Under the pieces are notes generated by a model. The model was not told the origin of the DNA, did not search any database, and saw nothing but the letters and a program-made list of their open reading frames with translations. Below, one piece after another: positions 32,582 to 40,286 of a stretch of DNA of 64,000 nt. The stretch is from assembly GCF_008329565.1 (NCBI RefSeq), contig NZ_NPKT01000021.1, positions 1 to 64,000 of the forward strand, given 5' to 3'. The translations under genes were made by a program, and so were the position numbers. Origin of the DNA: Mycolicibacterium sp. P1-5. GTDB taxonomy: Bacteria > Actinomycetota > Actinomycetes > Mycobacteriales > Mycobacteriaceae. Every line of letters starts with the position of its first letter. Position 1 is the stretch's first letter.

Positions 32582-33700
32582 TCAGCCCTGATCTCCGAAG
32601 CGATCGACCAGATGCGAGTTGACGCCGTCGGCATCGAGCGTGCGCGCCACCAGGTAGCCCGCGCCCATCCACGCACGACGCGTCCATTTGCCCAGCGACA
32701 CACGGGTTCCCGGTGCCCCGGACGCGGCGGGCATCATCTTCACCCGCTCCAACGCCTCTTTGACCCCCCGCGGGCTGAGCGGATGTGAGTCGGCGAACGC
32801 GCGCACCAGCGTTGCGGCCACATCGTGGTTGACCACCGTCACGCAGTATTCGGGACGGCTGCCGTCGTAGCGCTCGGCGTAGCGGTCCAGCCACTCCTGG
32901 CCGATCGGGTTGCCCTCGTCGTATTGGTCTACGCCGACCCAGCCCATGAAGGCGTTCCACATGATCGGGTTGACCCACGCGTTCTGGAAGGCGGTGGTGG
33001 TGAACCGTGGCGGATCCCAGTTGAGCGCGTCCAACACCGGGTTGACGAAGACGATGCCGAAGCCGAAGCCCAAGTGCACGACGGCTTCTGATTTCGCCTC
33101 GTGCAGCGAGCGGACCGCGTCGTCGACGTCTTGCGCCGTCTGGGCGATAGGGGCTTCGGCAACGATGCGAATACCCTTGCGCCGGCATGCACTTCGGAGA
33201 TTTTTCAGATAGCTCTCGCCGATGAGGCTTTGCTCGACCAGCACGCCGATCTGGGTCAGCCCGCGCTCTTCCACGAGGTCGGCGAGGAAGATCGGCTCGT
33301 CGGTCATCGAGCCCTGGGGAAACGAGAACGTCCACTCGCCTAGCCAGTCGTCGGTGCCGGTCACGCTGATCGCAGGTACTTTGAAGCGCTCCTCGATCGC
33401 CTCGCGCAGCGGCACGCAGTTGTCGGTGATGTTGGGCCCGAACACCACCAGGCAGCCCTCGTCGACCAGTTCGCCGTAGGCGTCGATCACGGCCTTCACG
33501 CTGCCCTTGGGTAAACCCTCGACTTCTTTGTAGATCATTTGCACCGGCCGGTCGATGGAGCCGTCTGCCATGGCCTCTTCGAAGACCAGGTCGAAACACC
33601 GGGTGAACGACGCCAGGAGCTCTTCGGGAAAGCCGGGCGGCAGCGTGAAGTCCATCAGATAACCGACCTTGATCGGCTCCGCGGTGTTCTCGTAGGACAT
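32582..33700 (-). CDS. Periplasmic-binding-fold (AmiC/LivJ type) protein without signal peptide
   Basis: The 372-aa protein has the type I binding-protein fold (Peripla_BP_6): KVGYLMDFTLPPGFPEELLASFTRCFDLVFEEA, VVFGPNITDNCVPLREA, VPAISVTGTDDWLGEWTFSFPQGS, and KSEAVVHLGFGFGIVFVNPVLDAL. The N-terminus is MSYENTAEPIKVGYLM, with no signal peptide or lipobox, and there is no ABC permease or ATPase gene nearby. It is therefore probably cytoplasmic, comparable in principle to the amide sensor AmiC. AGGAG precedes the ATG. It sits between the AAA+ and AveC-like genes in the operon. Confidence 0.82.
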   Translation of the reverse strand: MSYENTAEPIKVGYLMDFTLPPGFPEELLASFTRCFDLVFEEAMADGSIDRPVQMIYKEVEGLPKGSVKAVIDAYGELVDEGCLVVFGPNITDNCVPLREAIEERFKVPAISVTGTDDWLGEWTFSFPQGSMTDEPIFLADLVEERGLTQIGVLVEQSLIGESYLKNLRSACRRKGIRIVAEAPIAQTAQDVDDAVRSLHEAKSEAVVHLGFGFGIVFVNPVLDALNWDPPRFTTTAFQNAWVNPIMWNAFMGWVGVDQYDEGNPIGQEWLDRYAERYDGSRPEYCVTVVNHDVAATLVRAFADSHPLSPRGVKEALERVKMMPAASGAPGTRVSLGKWTRRAWMGAGYLVARTLDADGVNSHLVDRFGDQG

Positions 33701-33717
33701 TCGATCTCCTGGATCGT

Positions 33718-34560
33718 CTAGTCGGATGCGCAGAAGTAGACGTCGATCATTTCGGCGAGTCCCCGACCGATGACCGCATCGTCGGTCAACGGACCTGCGA
33801 TCGCCGCGAGCGCTGCTTCGCGCATCGACAATCCCTCGGCGATCAGTCGGCCCGCGGCGATCAGCACACGGGTCGAGGCCACTTCCCGAAGGCCGCCGGT
33901 CTCCAGGCGCCGCACCGCTTGGCCGAAGCGCACCAGTTCAGTGGCCACCGCGGGCTCGACAACCGCCTCGTGCGCGACGATGCCTTCCTCGATTTCTGGT
34001 CTGGGAAAGCCGAATTCGATGGCCACCATGCGCTGTCGGGTGGAGTCCTTCAGATCCTTCAGGACGCTTTGGTAGCCGGGATTGTATGACACGACAAGAC
34101 CGAAACCCGGTGCGGCATCGAGGGTCACGCCGAGCCGCTCGATGGGCAGCTGGCGGCGGTAGTCAGCCAGCGGGTGCAGCACCACCGTGGTGTCCTGGCG
34201 CGCCTCGACGACCTCGTCGAGATAGCAGATCGCACCTTCGCGCACCGCACGAGTCAGCGGGCCGTCGACCCAGACGGTCTCGTCGCCCCGCAACAGGTAA
34301 CGACCGACCAGGTCCGCCGTGGTCAGGTCGTCGTGGCACGCCACGGTGATCAACGGACGGCCGAGATCGTGAGCCATCGCCTCGACGAAGCGGGTCTTGC
34401 CGCAGCCGGTGGGCCCCTTCAGCAACAGGGATAAGCCTTGCCGGTAGGCCGCCTTGAAAACCGCCTCCTCGTTGCCGACAGCTTGGTAGTAGGGCCGCTT
34501 CCCATCGGGGAGGTAGGTAGCCCCGTTCTGGTGCTCGAGCCCGCCCGGGAGCTGTGGCAT
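33718..34560 (-). CDS. MoxR-class AAA+ ATPase (CbbQ/NirQ/NorQ type)
   Basis: A 280-aa AAA+ protein with Walker A GPTGCGKT (49-56), Walker B ICYLDEV (111-117), sensor-1 Asn in VVSYNP (about 160) and the C-terminal CbbQ lid domain. Members of this subfamily work with a VWA partner to activate metalloenzymes: CbbQ-CbbO for Rubisco, NorQ-NorD for nitric oxide reductase. The VWA partner is the gene directly upstream. ATG 34560 has a GGGGAAGGGG ribosome site. A separate promoter (TAGGCT at 34601-34606, minus strand) with a palindrome just upstream lies in the short gap after the VWA gene. Confidence 0.92.
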   Translation of the reverse strand: MPQLPGGLEHQNGATYLPDGKRPYYQAVGNEEAVFKAAYRQGLSLLLKGPTGCGKTRFVEAMAHDLGRPLITVACHDDLTTADLVGRYLLRGDETVWVDGPLTRAVREGAICYLDEVVEARQDTTVVLHPLADYRRQLPIERLGVTLDAAPGFGLVVSYNPGYQSVLKDLKDSTRQRMVAIEFGFPRPEIEEGIVAHEAVVEPAVATELVRFGQAVRRLETGGLREVASTRVLIAAGRLIAEGLSMREAALAAIAGPLTDDAVIGRGLAEMIDVYFCASD

Positions 34561-34610
34561 GACTATCGTTCCCCTTCCCCGCGTCACTGCGGTGGTTGGC
34601 AGCCTATCTC

Positions 34611-34628
34611 GGAACAGATGTTTGTTTC
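34611..34628. promoter_or_regulatory. 18-bp imperfect palindrome upstream of the AAA+ gene
   Basis: GGAACA-GATGTT-TGTTTC, an inverted repeat with a 6-base spacer, straddles the VWA stop codon and lies just upstream of a candidate -10 TAGGCT (34606-34601, minus). It matches 14 of 18 positions of the motif before the VWA gene. Confidence 0.6.
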
Positions 34629-36318
34629 AAGCGGGTTGGACTGACCCGCGGCGCCGGACCTCAGCGGCCCGGACGGCCGACCGAAACAGCGGCCCGATCA
34701 CCCCCGTGAGTTGCTCGGGGCGGTCCACCACGGCGTACGCGACACTGCCGAAGATGTTGCGAAGCTCGGCCGTGTCGACATTCGCGCCGACGGTCAGGCA
34801 TACACAACCGGTGCCACGTCTGCGAGCTTCCGTGAGCGCACGGCGTGAGTCGGCCGCCCCGTAGCCGCGCTCGTAACCGTGGTCGTAGGCAAGGCCGTCC
34901 GAAACCACCACAAGCAGTCGCCGCGACGTACCGCCGCGGTCCTCCAACACCCTGGTTCCGTGCCGGATGGCGGCTCCGAGCCGTGAATACGCCACGGGTT
35001 GCACGCTGTTGAGCTTGCGCAACACTTGACTGTCCAGGTGGTCGTCCATGCGCTTGATCGGCATGATGTTCACGGCGGTGCGGCCCTGCGAGTTGTAGGC
35101 GTACAGGGCGACGCGATCGCCGAGGTCGTTCAGCGCGACAACGAGATTGGCTGCGGCGGCCCGCTGCTGTTCGTGAACCGTCTTACCGACCGTGCCGGCC
35201 TCGGCCGACGACCCCGACACATCGAGCAGCACCAGAACCGACAGGTCGCGGCGCCGACGCAGACTGTCCAAGTACACCGCTTCATCCGGCACCGATCCGG
35301 CCCGCACTTCCACCCGGGCACCGACGGCGGCGTCGATGTCGATGTCGTCGCCCTGCGCCTGTCGATGCCGGCGATGCAGGCCCATGCCGAGGCGTGCCAG
35401 CGGCCGGCGGTATGCGATGGCGTCGTCGATGGCCGCCGATGCTGCGGGTTCGACCTGTGGTTCGACCTCGCGGACCGTGCACCAGTCGGCGCGGTACCGC
35501 TTGTGGTTGACGTCCCACTCCGGATACGTCATGCCGCCGACTTTGACATCGGCCCCGTCCTCAGCTCCCGCTGGGGCGGTCGACGACACCGCGTTGGCGC
35601 CACGATTGGCCGTATTGGTGCGGTGGGTCGGCGAGTCTGCGCCCGGTGGGCCACCGCCCGAACTGCCCGCACGCGCGGACGCCAGCATCTTCTTGAGCCA
35701 CTTCCCGATGAACCCGCCGCCGCCGACCGGGCTGCTGAGCAGGTCCGGACCGTCTGCGGCCATTGGCTTTTCACCGTCGTCGAGTTCCTCGAGCTCGGTT
35801 TTGCCGCCGCGCCGAGCGACGTGGCCGACAGTTTCACCGCCCGCAGTCTTCGCGGTGCGGCCGATCAGCTCGAGCACCCGCTTCGGTCGGAGTTCGCCGA
35901 AACGAGCGGGCGCTTGGGCGATCGGTGCCGAGCCCTTCGCGATCGCCAGCGACTCGGCGGCCGAGTGACTGCGGCTCGCCACCTCGGTGTCGACCAATGA
36001 TGCCACCGCGCCGGGCAGCACGTCGGCGTTGGCCGCCAGTGCTCGGTGCCCCTCAACGGCCAGGTACCGAGCCGCCACCCGGCTCTTGCGGCTCAGCGCC
36101 TTGACGACGTCAACGTCGAGACTGCCCGCCGCGATCAGTGAGGCCTGGACCGCGATCTCCTCGACGACCGCGCGATGGTCCGCACTGGGATGGACGAAGA
36201 TGTTCTGGCCGTCCGTCCACGCCGGTGACCCGAGTTCAGCACTCGCGACGATCACCGGGTGCCCAGCCATTGCCGACGCGACGACGGCAAGGCTAGCGAG
36301 CCGCTCTCCGTCGATCAC
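34627..36318 (-). CDS. VWA-domain protein, NorD/CbbO-like
   Basis: A 563-aa protein. The N-terminal half is alpha-helical and variable with a Ser/Gly/Pro-rich linker (about 215-260); YPEWDVNHKRYRADWC (about 265-280) matches the NorD-type signature; the C-terminal VWA domain has the metal-ion site DVSGSS (366-371) and later VVVSDGLAYD. Such proteins pair with MoxR/NorQ AAA+ ATPases as target adaptors. GTG 36318 is preferred (GGAGGT five bases upstream); the longer frame to 36363 lacks a good ribosome site. It is the first gene of the minus-strand cluster. Confidence 0.85.
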   Translation of the reverse strand: MIDGERLASLAVVASAMAGHPVIVASAELGSPAWTDGQNIFVHPSADHRAVVEEIAVQASLIAAGSLDVDVVKALSRKSRVAARYLAVEGHRALAANADVLPGAVASLVDTEVASRSHSAAESLAIAKGSAPIAQAPARFGELRPKRVLELIGRTAKTAGGETVGHVARRGGKTELEELDDGEKPMAADGPDLLSSPVGGGGFIGKWLKKMLASARAGSSGGGPPGADSPTHRTNTANRGANAVSSTAPAGAEDGADVKVGGMTYPEWDVNHKRYRADWCTVREVEPQVEPAASAAIDDAIAYRRPLARLGMGLHRRHRQAQGDDIDIDAAVGARVEVRAGSVPDEAVYLDSLRRRRDLSVLVLLDVSGSSAEAGTVGKTVHEQQRAAAANLVVALNDLGDRVALYAYNSQGRTAVNIMPIKRMDDHLDSQVLRKLNSVQPVAYSRLGAAIRHGTRVLEDRGGTSRRLLVVVSDGLAYDHGYERGYGAADSRRALTEARRRGTGCVCLTVGANVDTAELRNIFGSVAYAVVDRPEQLTGVIGPLFRSAVRAAEVRRRGSVQPA

Positions 36319-36356
36319 CGAGCACCTCCGCCATCCCGAACCGCGAACAGACTTCA

Positions 36357-36380
36357 TGACCAAATATCTGTTCCAGACTA
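36357..36380 (-). promoter_or_regulatory. 18-bp imperfect palindrome and -10 box upstream of the VWA gene
   Basis: On the minus strand TAGTCT (36380-36375), a TANNNT -10 candidate, runs directly into GGAACA-GATATT-TGGTCA (36374-36357). The latter matches 14 of 18 bases of the motif at 34611-34628. A protein bound here would overlap the transcription start. Confidence 0.6.
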
Positions 36381-36528
36381 GGGTTCGGCCCGACGGCGGT
36401 CAACTGACCGGTCCGCGGTGAAAGCGCAAACTCATGACCGGACGGATCCTCCCTATGACCGCCCGCTATCGATTTCATAAAGGAATCGACACGGCCTTGT
36501 TTTGACCGTGTGACCCGTTACGGTCTTG

Positions 36529-37674
36529 ATGGCAATCAAGATCGACACGGACGGGGAAGCGTTGTCACCGAACATCCACCGATCGGCATCGGCTGGCATC
36601 GCGGCGTTGATCCTGTCGGGCTGGTGTGCCAGTCCGCTGGCCGGAGCAGAACCGGTGGCGACCCCAGGGGTGCCCTGCGGCAACATCATTGAGCAGCTCG
36701 CGTCCTCGCCGACCGCTCTGCCGGAAATGCTCACCAGCGCGCTGCCCGACGCGGCTCCAGTGCCACCCGCACCGGTCGCGGTACCCGCCGCAGCGGCGCC
36801 TGTTGTGGCTCCGGCACCCGTCGCTGCACCAACGGTGGCGGCCGCTCCGATCGCCGACAGCGCCCTGGTCCCGGCACCGCCGGCCGCGGTGCCCGTTGTG
36901 CCTGCGGCCGCCCCGGTTCCAGTTGCGGTGCCGGTGGCTGCTCCGCTTCCTGCTGTTGCTCCGGCGTTGCCGCTCGCACCCCCCGTTGAGGCAATCGCAC
37001 CGCCGGTGGCCGCGGGGCCGCCCGTAGCCGCTCCGCCGATCACCGATGTCACTCCGGTGGCCGACATCTCGCCCGCGCCACCGGTCGCCGCACCGATTGC
37101 GGAAGCCGCACCCGTTGTCGAAGCCGCGGCGGTGCCCGCTCCTCCCGAACCACCGCTGACCGCACCCGCCCCGGGTCCGGAACTGTTCTCGTTGACCGCG
37201 GACGCAGTCCCGGCACCGGCAGCGGCCACCGCGCCGGTCCCGGAAGCCGCGGCGGCACCGATCCTTGACGCCGCCCCGGCACCCATGGCCGCTCCGATCG
37301 CCGACTCCGCGGCTGCCATCCCGGCACCGGTCCCGCCCGCCGCGGTACCGGTCGTGGTGCCACCAGCACCGCTCCCACTCGGCGTGCCGGTTCCTGTCGT
37401 CGCCGCGCCCGCCGCACCCGTTGCTGCTCCGCCGATTCCGGCCGCGTTGACCACACTGCCCGGCACCGCGGCATTGGCACCGCCGCTCCCGCTGCAGGCG
37501 CTCGTCGACGCCGTGCCGGGTGGGGGGCTGCTACCCGACCAGATCCCACTGCCCCACGATCTGATCTGCGAAGGCACCGCATGGTCGGCCTCAACAACGA
37601 TTAAGCACACCCCGCACGACGACCACCGGGGTGACTGGGTCGCTATTCCAGTGGAATCCGCACCGCGACAGTAG
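36529..37674 (+). CDS. Secreted Pro/Ala/Val-rich low-complexity protein
   Basis: A 381-aa protein. Residues about 18-40 form a signal peptide (SASAGIAALILSGWCASPLAGAE). A short ordered part, TPGVPCGNIIEQLASSPTALPEML, is followed by some 265 residues made nearly only of Pro, Ala and Val in irregular APVAAP/PVPA units, then an ordered tail (LPLQALVDAVPGGGLLPDQIPLPHDLICEGTAW). One cysteine flanks each side of the repeat tract. ATG 36529 is chosen over the TTG before it. No known function. It is divergent from the VWA operon and overlaps the converging histidine kinase by 32 bp. Confidence 0.75.
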   Translation: MAIKIDTDGEALSPNIHRSASAGIAALILSGWCASPLAGAEPVATPGVPCGNIIEQLASSPTALPEMLTSALPDAAPVPPAPVAVPAAAAPVVAPAPVAAPTVAAAPIADSALVPAPPAAVPVVPAAAPVPVAVPVAAPLPAVAPALPLAPPVEAIAPPVAAGPPVAAPPITDVTPVADISPAPPVAAPIAEAAPVVEAAAVPAPPEPPLTAPAPGPELFSLTADAVPAPAAATAPVPEAAAAPILDAAPAPMAAPIADSAAAIPAPVPPAAVPVVVPPAPLPLGVPVPVVAAPAAPVAAPPIPAALTTLPGTAALAPPLPLQALVDAVPGGGLLPDQIPLPHDLICEGTAWSASTTIKHTPHDDHRGDWVAIPVESAPRQ

Positions 37675-38848
37675 TTCCCGATCCCGGCGCCGAGGTGACG
37701 CTCAGGGTTCCACCCACGAGCTCGGCCCGCTCGGCCATCGACAACATGCCGTAGCCGGCCGACGACGGAGTCCCTGGGACCGACTCGAAACCCACCCCGT
37801 TGTCCGCGACCTCCAGCAGCGCCACGCCATCGTTGACGGCGAACCGGACGGTGGCGACCATCGCACGGGAGTGTTTGACGACGTTCTGAAGTCCTTCTTG
37901 CGCAATACGATACAACGCGACCTCGATGTGTTCGGGCAGCCGCTCGTCAACGAGGTGGAGATCGAGATCGACTTCCGGGATCGACGTAGCCAGGCTGGCC
38001 AGACCGCCGGCTAGGCCGAGGTCGTCGAGCACGGGTGGGCGCAGACCGCTGATCGCCGAACGCGCCTCGGCGAGGGTGAGATCCACCAGATCGCGAGCCT
38101 TCTCGAGCTGCAATGCCGCTGAGGCCTGGTCGGCGTCGTCGACCGCGCGTGCCGCGGCGTCGAGCCGGTAGGTCAGTCCCACGAGACGCTGCGAGATGCC
38201 GTCGTGGATGTCACCGGCCAGTCGGCGGCGCTCACTTTCCTGTGCAGCGATTACCTGTTCGGCGAAATCCTCGTGTGCGCGTTCACGTGTGGACAATTGA
38301 CGGTGCAGCCGAGCCTGATGCAACGCGCCGGCGATCAGCCGGCCGATGACGAGAAGCAGCTCGATGTCGCGGGGAGTGAAATCGCGTCGCTCGATGGTGT
38401 GCACGTTGAGCACGCCGACGAGCCCACCCGGTTCGGTCTCCATCGGCACCGAGGCCATCGAGGCGAAGTCCCTGCCGCGCAACGCCGCGATTGGAACATA
38501 CCGCGGGTCGGCCTCCTTGTCGCTGACGATCACCACCGGCTCGCGGTGGCTGGCTACCCATCCGGACACCCCGGAACCCAACGGCATCCAGATGCGGCCC
38601 ACCTGTTCGTCGAACGGTGGAGTAGCACCGGCCAGCGTCAACGACTGGTCGGTGTCGTCGAGCACGTGGACGAAGCAGACGTCGGACGCCGTTGCCGCAG
38701 TGATCATTCGGGCCACCGCCGCGGCCATCGGCTCGACACCTGGGCCGCTCGACGTTGCGGCGATGATGTCCAGCAGCAGGACGACTTCCCGATCGGCGTC
38801 GACGAGGCCGTGGACGGCGTGCGGGCTCACACCCTTCGGCGAAGTCAT
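37643..38848 (-). CDS. GAF-domain sensor histidine kinase (HisKA_3)
   Basis: A cytoplasmic kinase of 401 aa: GAF domain about residues 25-180 (GVSGWVASHREPVVIVSDKEADPRYVP, GVLNVHTIERRDFTPRDIELL), HisKA_3 with the phospho-acceptor His215 in ERRRLAGDIHDGISQRL, and an HATPase (VVKHSRAMVATVRF, VADNGVGF, GYGMLSMAERAELVGG). There is no membrane segment, so the signal is intracellular, sensed by GAF; no heme- or metal-ligand motif is obvious. The ATG overlaps the response regulator stop (ATGA), marking a cotranscribed pair. The 3' end overlaps the converging Pro/Ala/Val-rich gene by 32 bp. Confidence 0.93.
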   Translation of the reverse strand: MTSPKGVSPHAVHGLVDADREVVLLLDIIAATSSGPGVEPMAAAVARMITAATASDVCFVHVLDDTDQSLTLAGATPPFDEQVGRIWMPLGSGVSGWVASHREPVVIVSDKEADPRYVPIAALRGRDFASMASVPMETEPGGLVGVLNVHTIERRDFTPRDIELLLVIGRLIAGALHQARLHRQLSTRERAHEDFAEQVIAAQESERRRLAGDIHDGISQRLVGLTYRLDAAARAVDDADQASAALQLEKARDLVDLTLAEARSAISGLRPPVLDDLGLAGGLASLATSIPEVDLDLHLVDERLPEHIEVALYRIAQEGLQNVVKHSRAMVATVRFAVNDGVALLEVADNGVGFESVPGTPSSAGYGMLSMAERAELVGGTLSVTSAPGSGTTVAVRIPLE

Positions 38849-39495
38849 CGGAAGATGCCTTCCCGCAAGGCGGTAGCCGCGGCGCTGGTTCGATCGCTGA
38901 CCCCCAACTTGCGGTAGATGGAGCTCAGGTGGGTCTTGACCGTTTCCTCGCCGATCACCAGCTTGGCGGCGATCCCGCGGTTCGACAGCCCGGTCACCAC
39001 CAGCGACAGGATTTCGCTCTCGCGTTGAGTCAGCCCGTGCCGGGCGCCCGGCCAGAACTGATCACTCTGCAGCCGCGCCGCCGTCTCCGCCGCGCGCGCG
39101 GCCAGCCCGGCGTCGATGGCCGTCGATCCGGCATGGACGCCCTCCAGCTGGCGCACCAACTCGTCACTGCTGATGCCCTTGAGCAGATATCCCGACGCCC
39201 CCACCCGCATGGCCTGGAACAGGTACTGCTCGTCGTCGTAGACCGACAACAGGATGACCTTGCGGACGGGATCGCGTTCCCGTATCTCCCGGCACAGGTC
39301 AAGGCCGCTCGCACCCTGCATCCGCACATCGCACAACACGATGTCGGGGTTCAGTTCGGCGATGACGGTCATGGCCTTCTCGGCCCCGACGGCCTCGCCG
39401 ACCACCTCGACGCGTTCGGCGAACGGCGCAAGCATCGCCTTGAGGCCCTCGATCACCATTTCATGGTCATCGACCAGCACCACCCGCACCGTCAT
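38845..39495 (-). CDS. NarL/LuxR-family response regulator
   Basis: A 216-aa regulator: receiver domain VVLVDDHEMVIEGLKAML with phospho-acceptor Asp56 in IVLCDVRMQ and the conserved Lys in SGYLLKGI, then a LuxR HTH (LTQRESEILSLVVTGLSNRGIAAKLVIGEETVKTHLSSIYRKLGV). ATG 39495 follows TACGGT by seven bases, so the operon transcript is probably leaderless; MSM upstream is an alternative start. It precedes and overlaps the GAF kinase, its obvious partner. Confidence 0.94.
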   Translation of the reverse strand: MTVRVVLVDDHEMVIEGLKAMLAPFAERVEVVGEAVGAEKAMTVIAELNPDIVLCDVRMQGASGLDLCREIRERDPVRKVILLSVYDDEQYLFQAMRVGASGYLLKGISSDELVRQLEGVHAGSTAIDAGLAARAAETAARLQSDQFWPGARHGLTQRESEILSLVVTGLSNRGIAAKLVIGEETVKTHLSSIYRKLGVSDRTSAAATALREGIFR

Positions 39496-39671
39496 GGACA
39501 TCACCGTAGTGGGGCAAGCACCCCCACCGGACCGCAATCGCACTCGACACCTGTCAAGAATGTCGAAAGGTCACGGGCACAAATGATTACATTTGAAAAT
39601 GCTGAAACTTCAGCCCGTGGCCCACCGGGTCGCGCGGGTGAGGATCCACCCTCCGCTCCCCCGGTCGGGGG

Positions 39672-40286
39672 ATGCTCGCAGTGGATCCAGCGGACGATAC
39701 TTCGACCGTGGCCACGATGCTTTTGGACACGGTCAGCCGGAATCGATCCTTCTGGTGGGACCGGGCGCGGTGCGCGCATGACGACGCACCGGAACTCGAG
39801 GCCGTCATTTTCGACTTCGACGCCCCGCTGGCCGCCACCGAACGCGACGCCCATATGTTCCGCGATCTGATCTGGAGCCTGCACTGCGGCGATATCCGGG
39901 TTGGCGTCACCGCGGCGGGTTCCCGCGATCGGGTCGAACCCCTGGTCCGCGAGCTGATCGGCGACGGCGCGGTCGAGGTGCTGATCACCGGCGACGACGT
40001 GGTACGGCCGAAGCCGGACCCGGAGGTGTATCACCGGGCGTTGTGCGAGCTTGGGGTCGGACCGGAAGCCGCGCTGGCCTTCGAGCATTCCCCGGCAGGG
40101 TTCCACACCGCGCGCTCGGCGGGGCTGGCGACGATCGTCGTGACCACCCTGGGCATCCGCAACCGGGACTTCGTCGGGGCGGCCGCCGTCCTGGACCGCT
40201 ATGACAGCGACGAGCCGCTCTCCGCCGGCCGCTGTCGGCGGCTGCACGAGCAGTGGTGGATCAGCCGGAGCCGGCTCAGCGCCTAA
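39672..40286 (+). CDS. HAD-superfamily-like protein with degenerate active site
   Basis: The 204-aa sequence has the HAD order of motifs but several are altered. Motif I reads VIFDFDAPLAAT instead of DxDGT; the cap region normally inserted after it is shortened to about 30 residues; motif III is intact (GDDVVRPKPDPEVYHRAL); motif IV reads AFEHSPAGFHTARSAG, with His where the metal-binding ED is expected. It may be a weak phosphatase or a binding protein. The start is uncertain (ATG 39672 or ATG 39717). It ends one base before the converging gatB stop. The 128 bp before it are AT-richer than the surroundings and hold a GCTGAA-AC-TTCAGC inverted repeat (39601-39614). Confidence 0.75.
   Translation: MLAVDPADDTSTVATMLLDTVSRNRSFWWDRARCAHDDAPELEAVIFDFDAPLAATERDAHMFRDLIWSLHCGDIRVGVTAAGSRDRVEPLVRELIGDGAVEVLITGDDVVRPKPDPEVYHRALCELGVGPEAALAFEHSPAGFHTARSAGLATIVVTTLGIRNRDFVGAAAVLDRYDSDEPLSAGRCRRLHEQWWISRSRLSA

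Noticed and set aside
36381..36528. Possible small gene between the VWA gene and the secreted Pro/Ala/Val-rich gene
   Set aside because: No frame with a start and ribosome site; best read as a divergent promoter region.
28909..40286. Prophage or integrative element carrying the P450 block
   Set aside because: No integrase, tRNA attachment duplication or transposase is seen, and base composition looks like the neighbours; lineage-specific gain or loss is enough to explain it.
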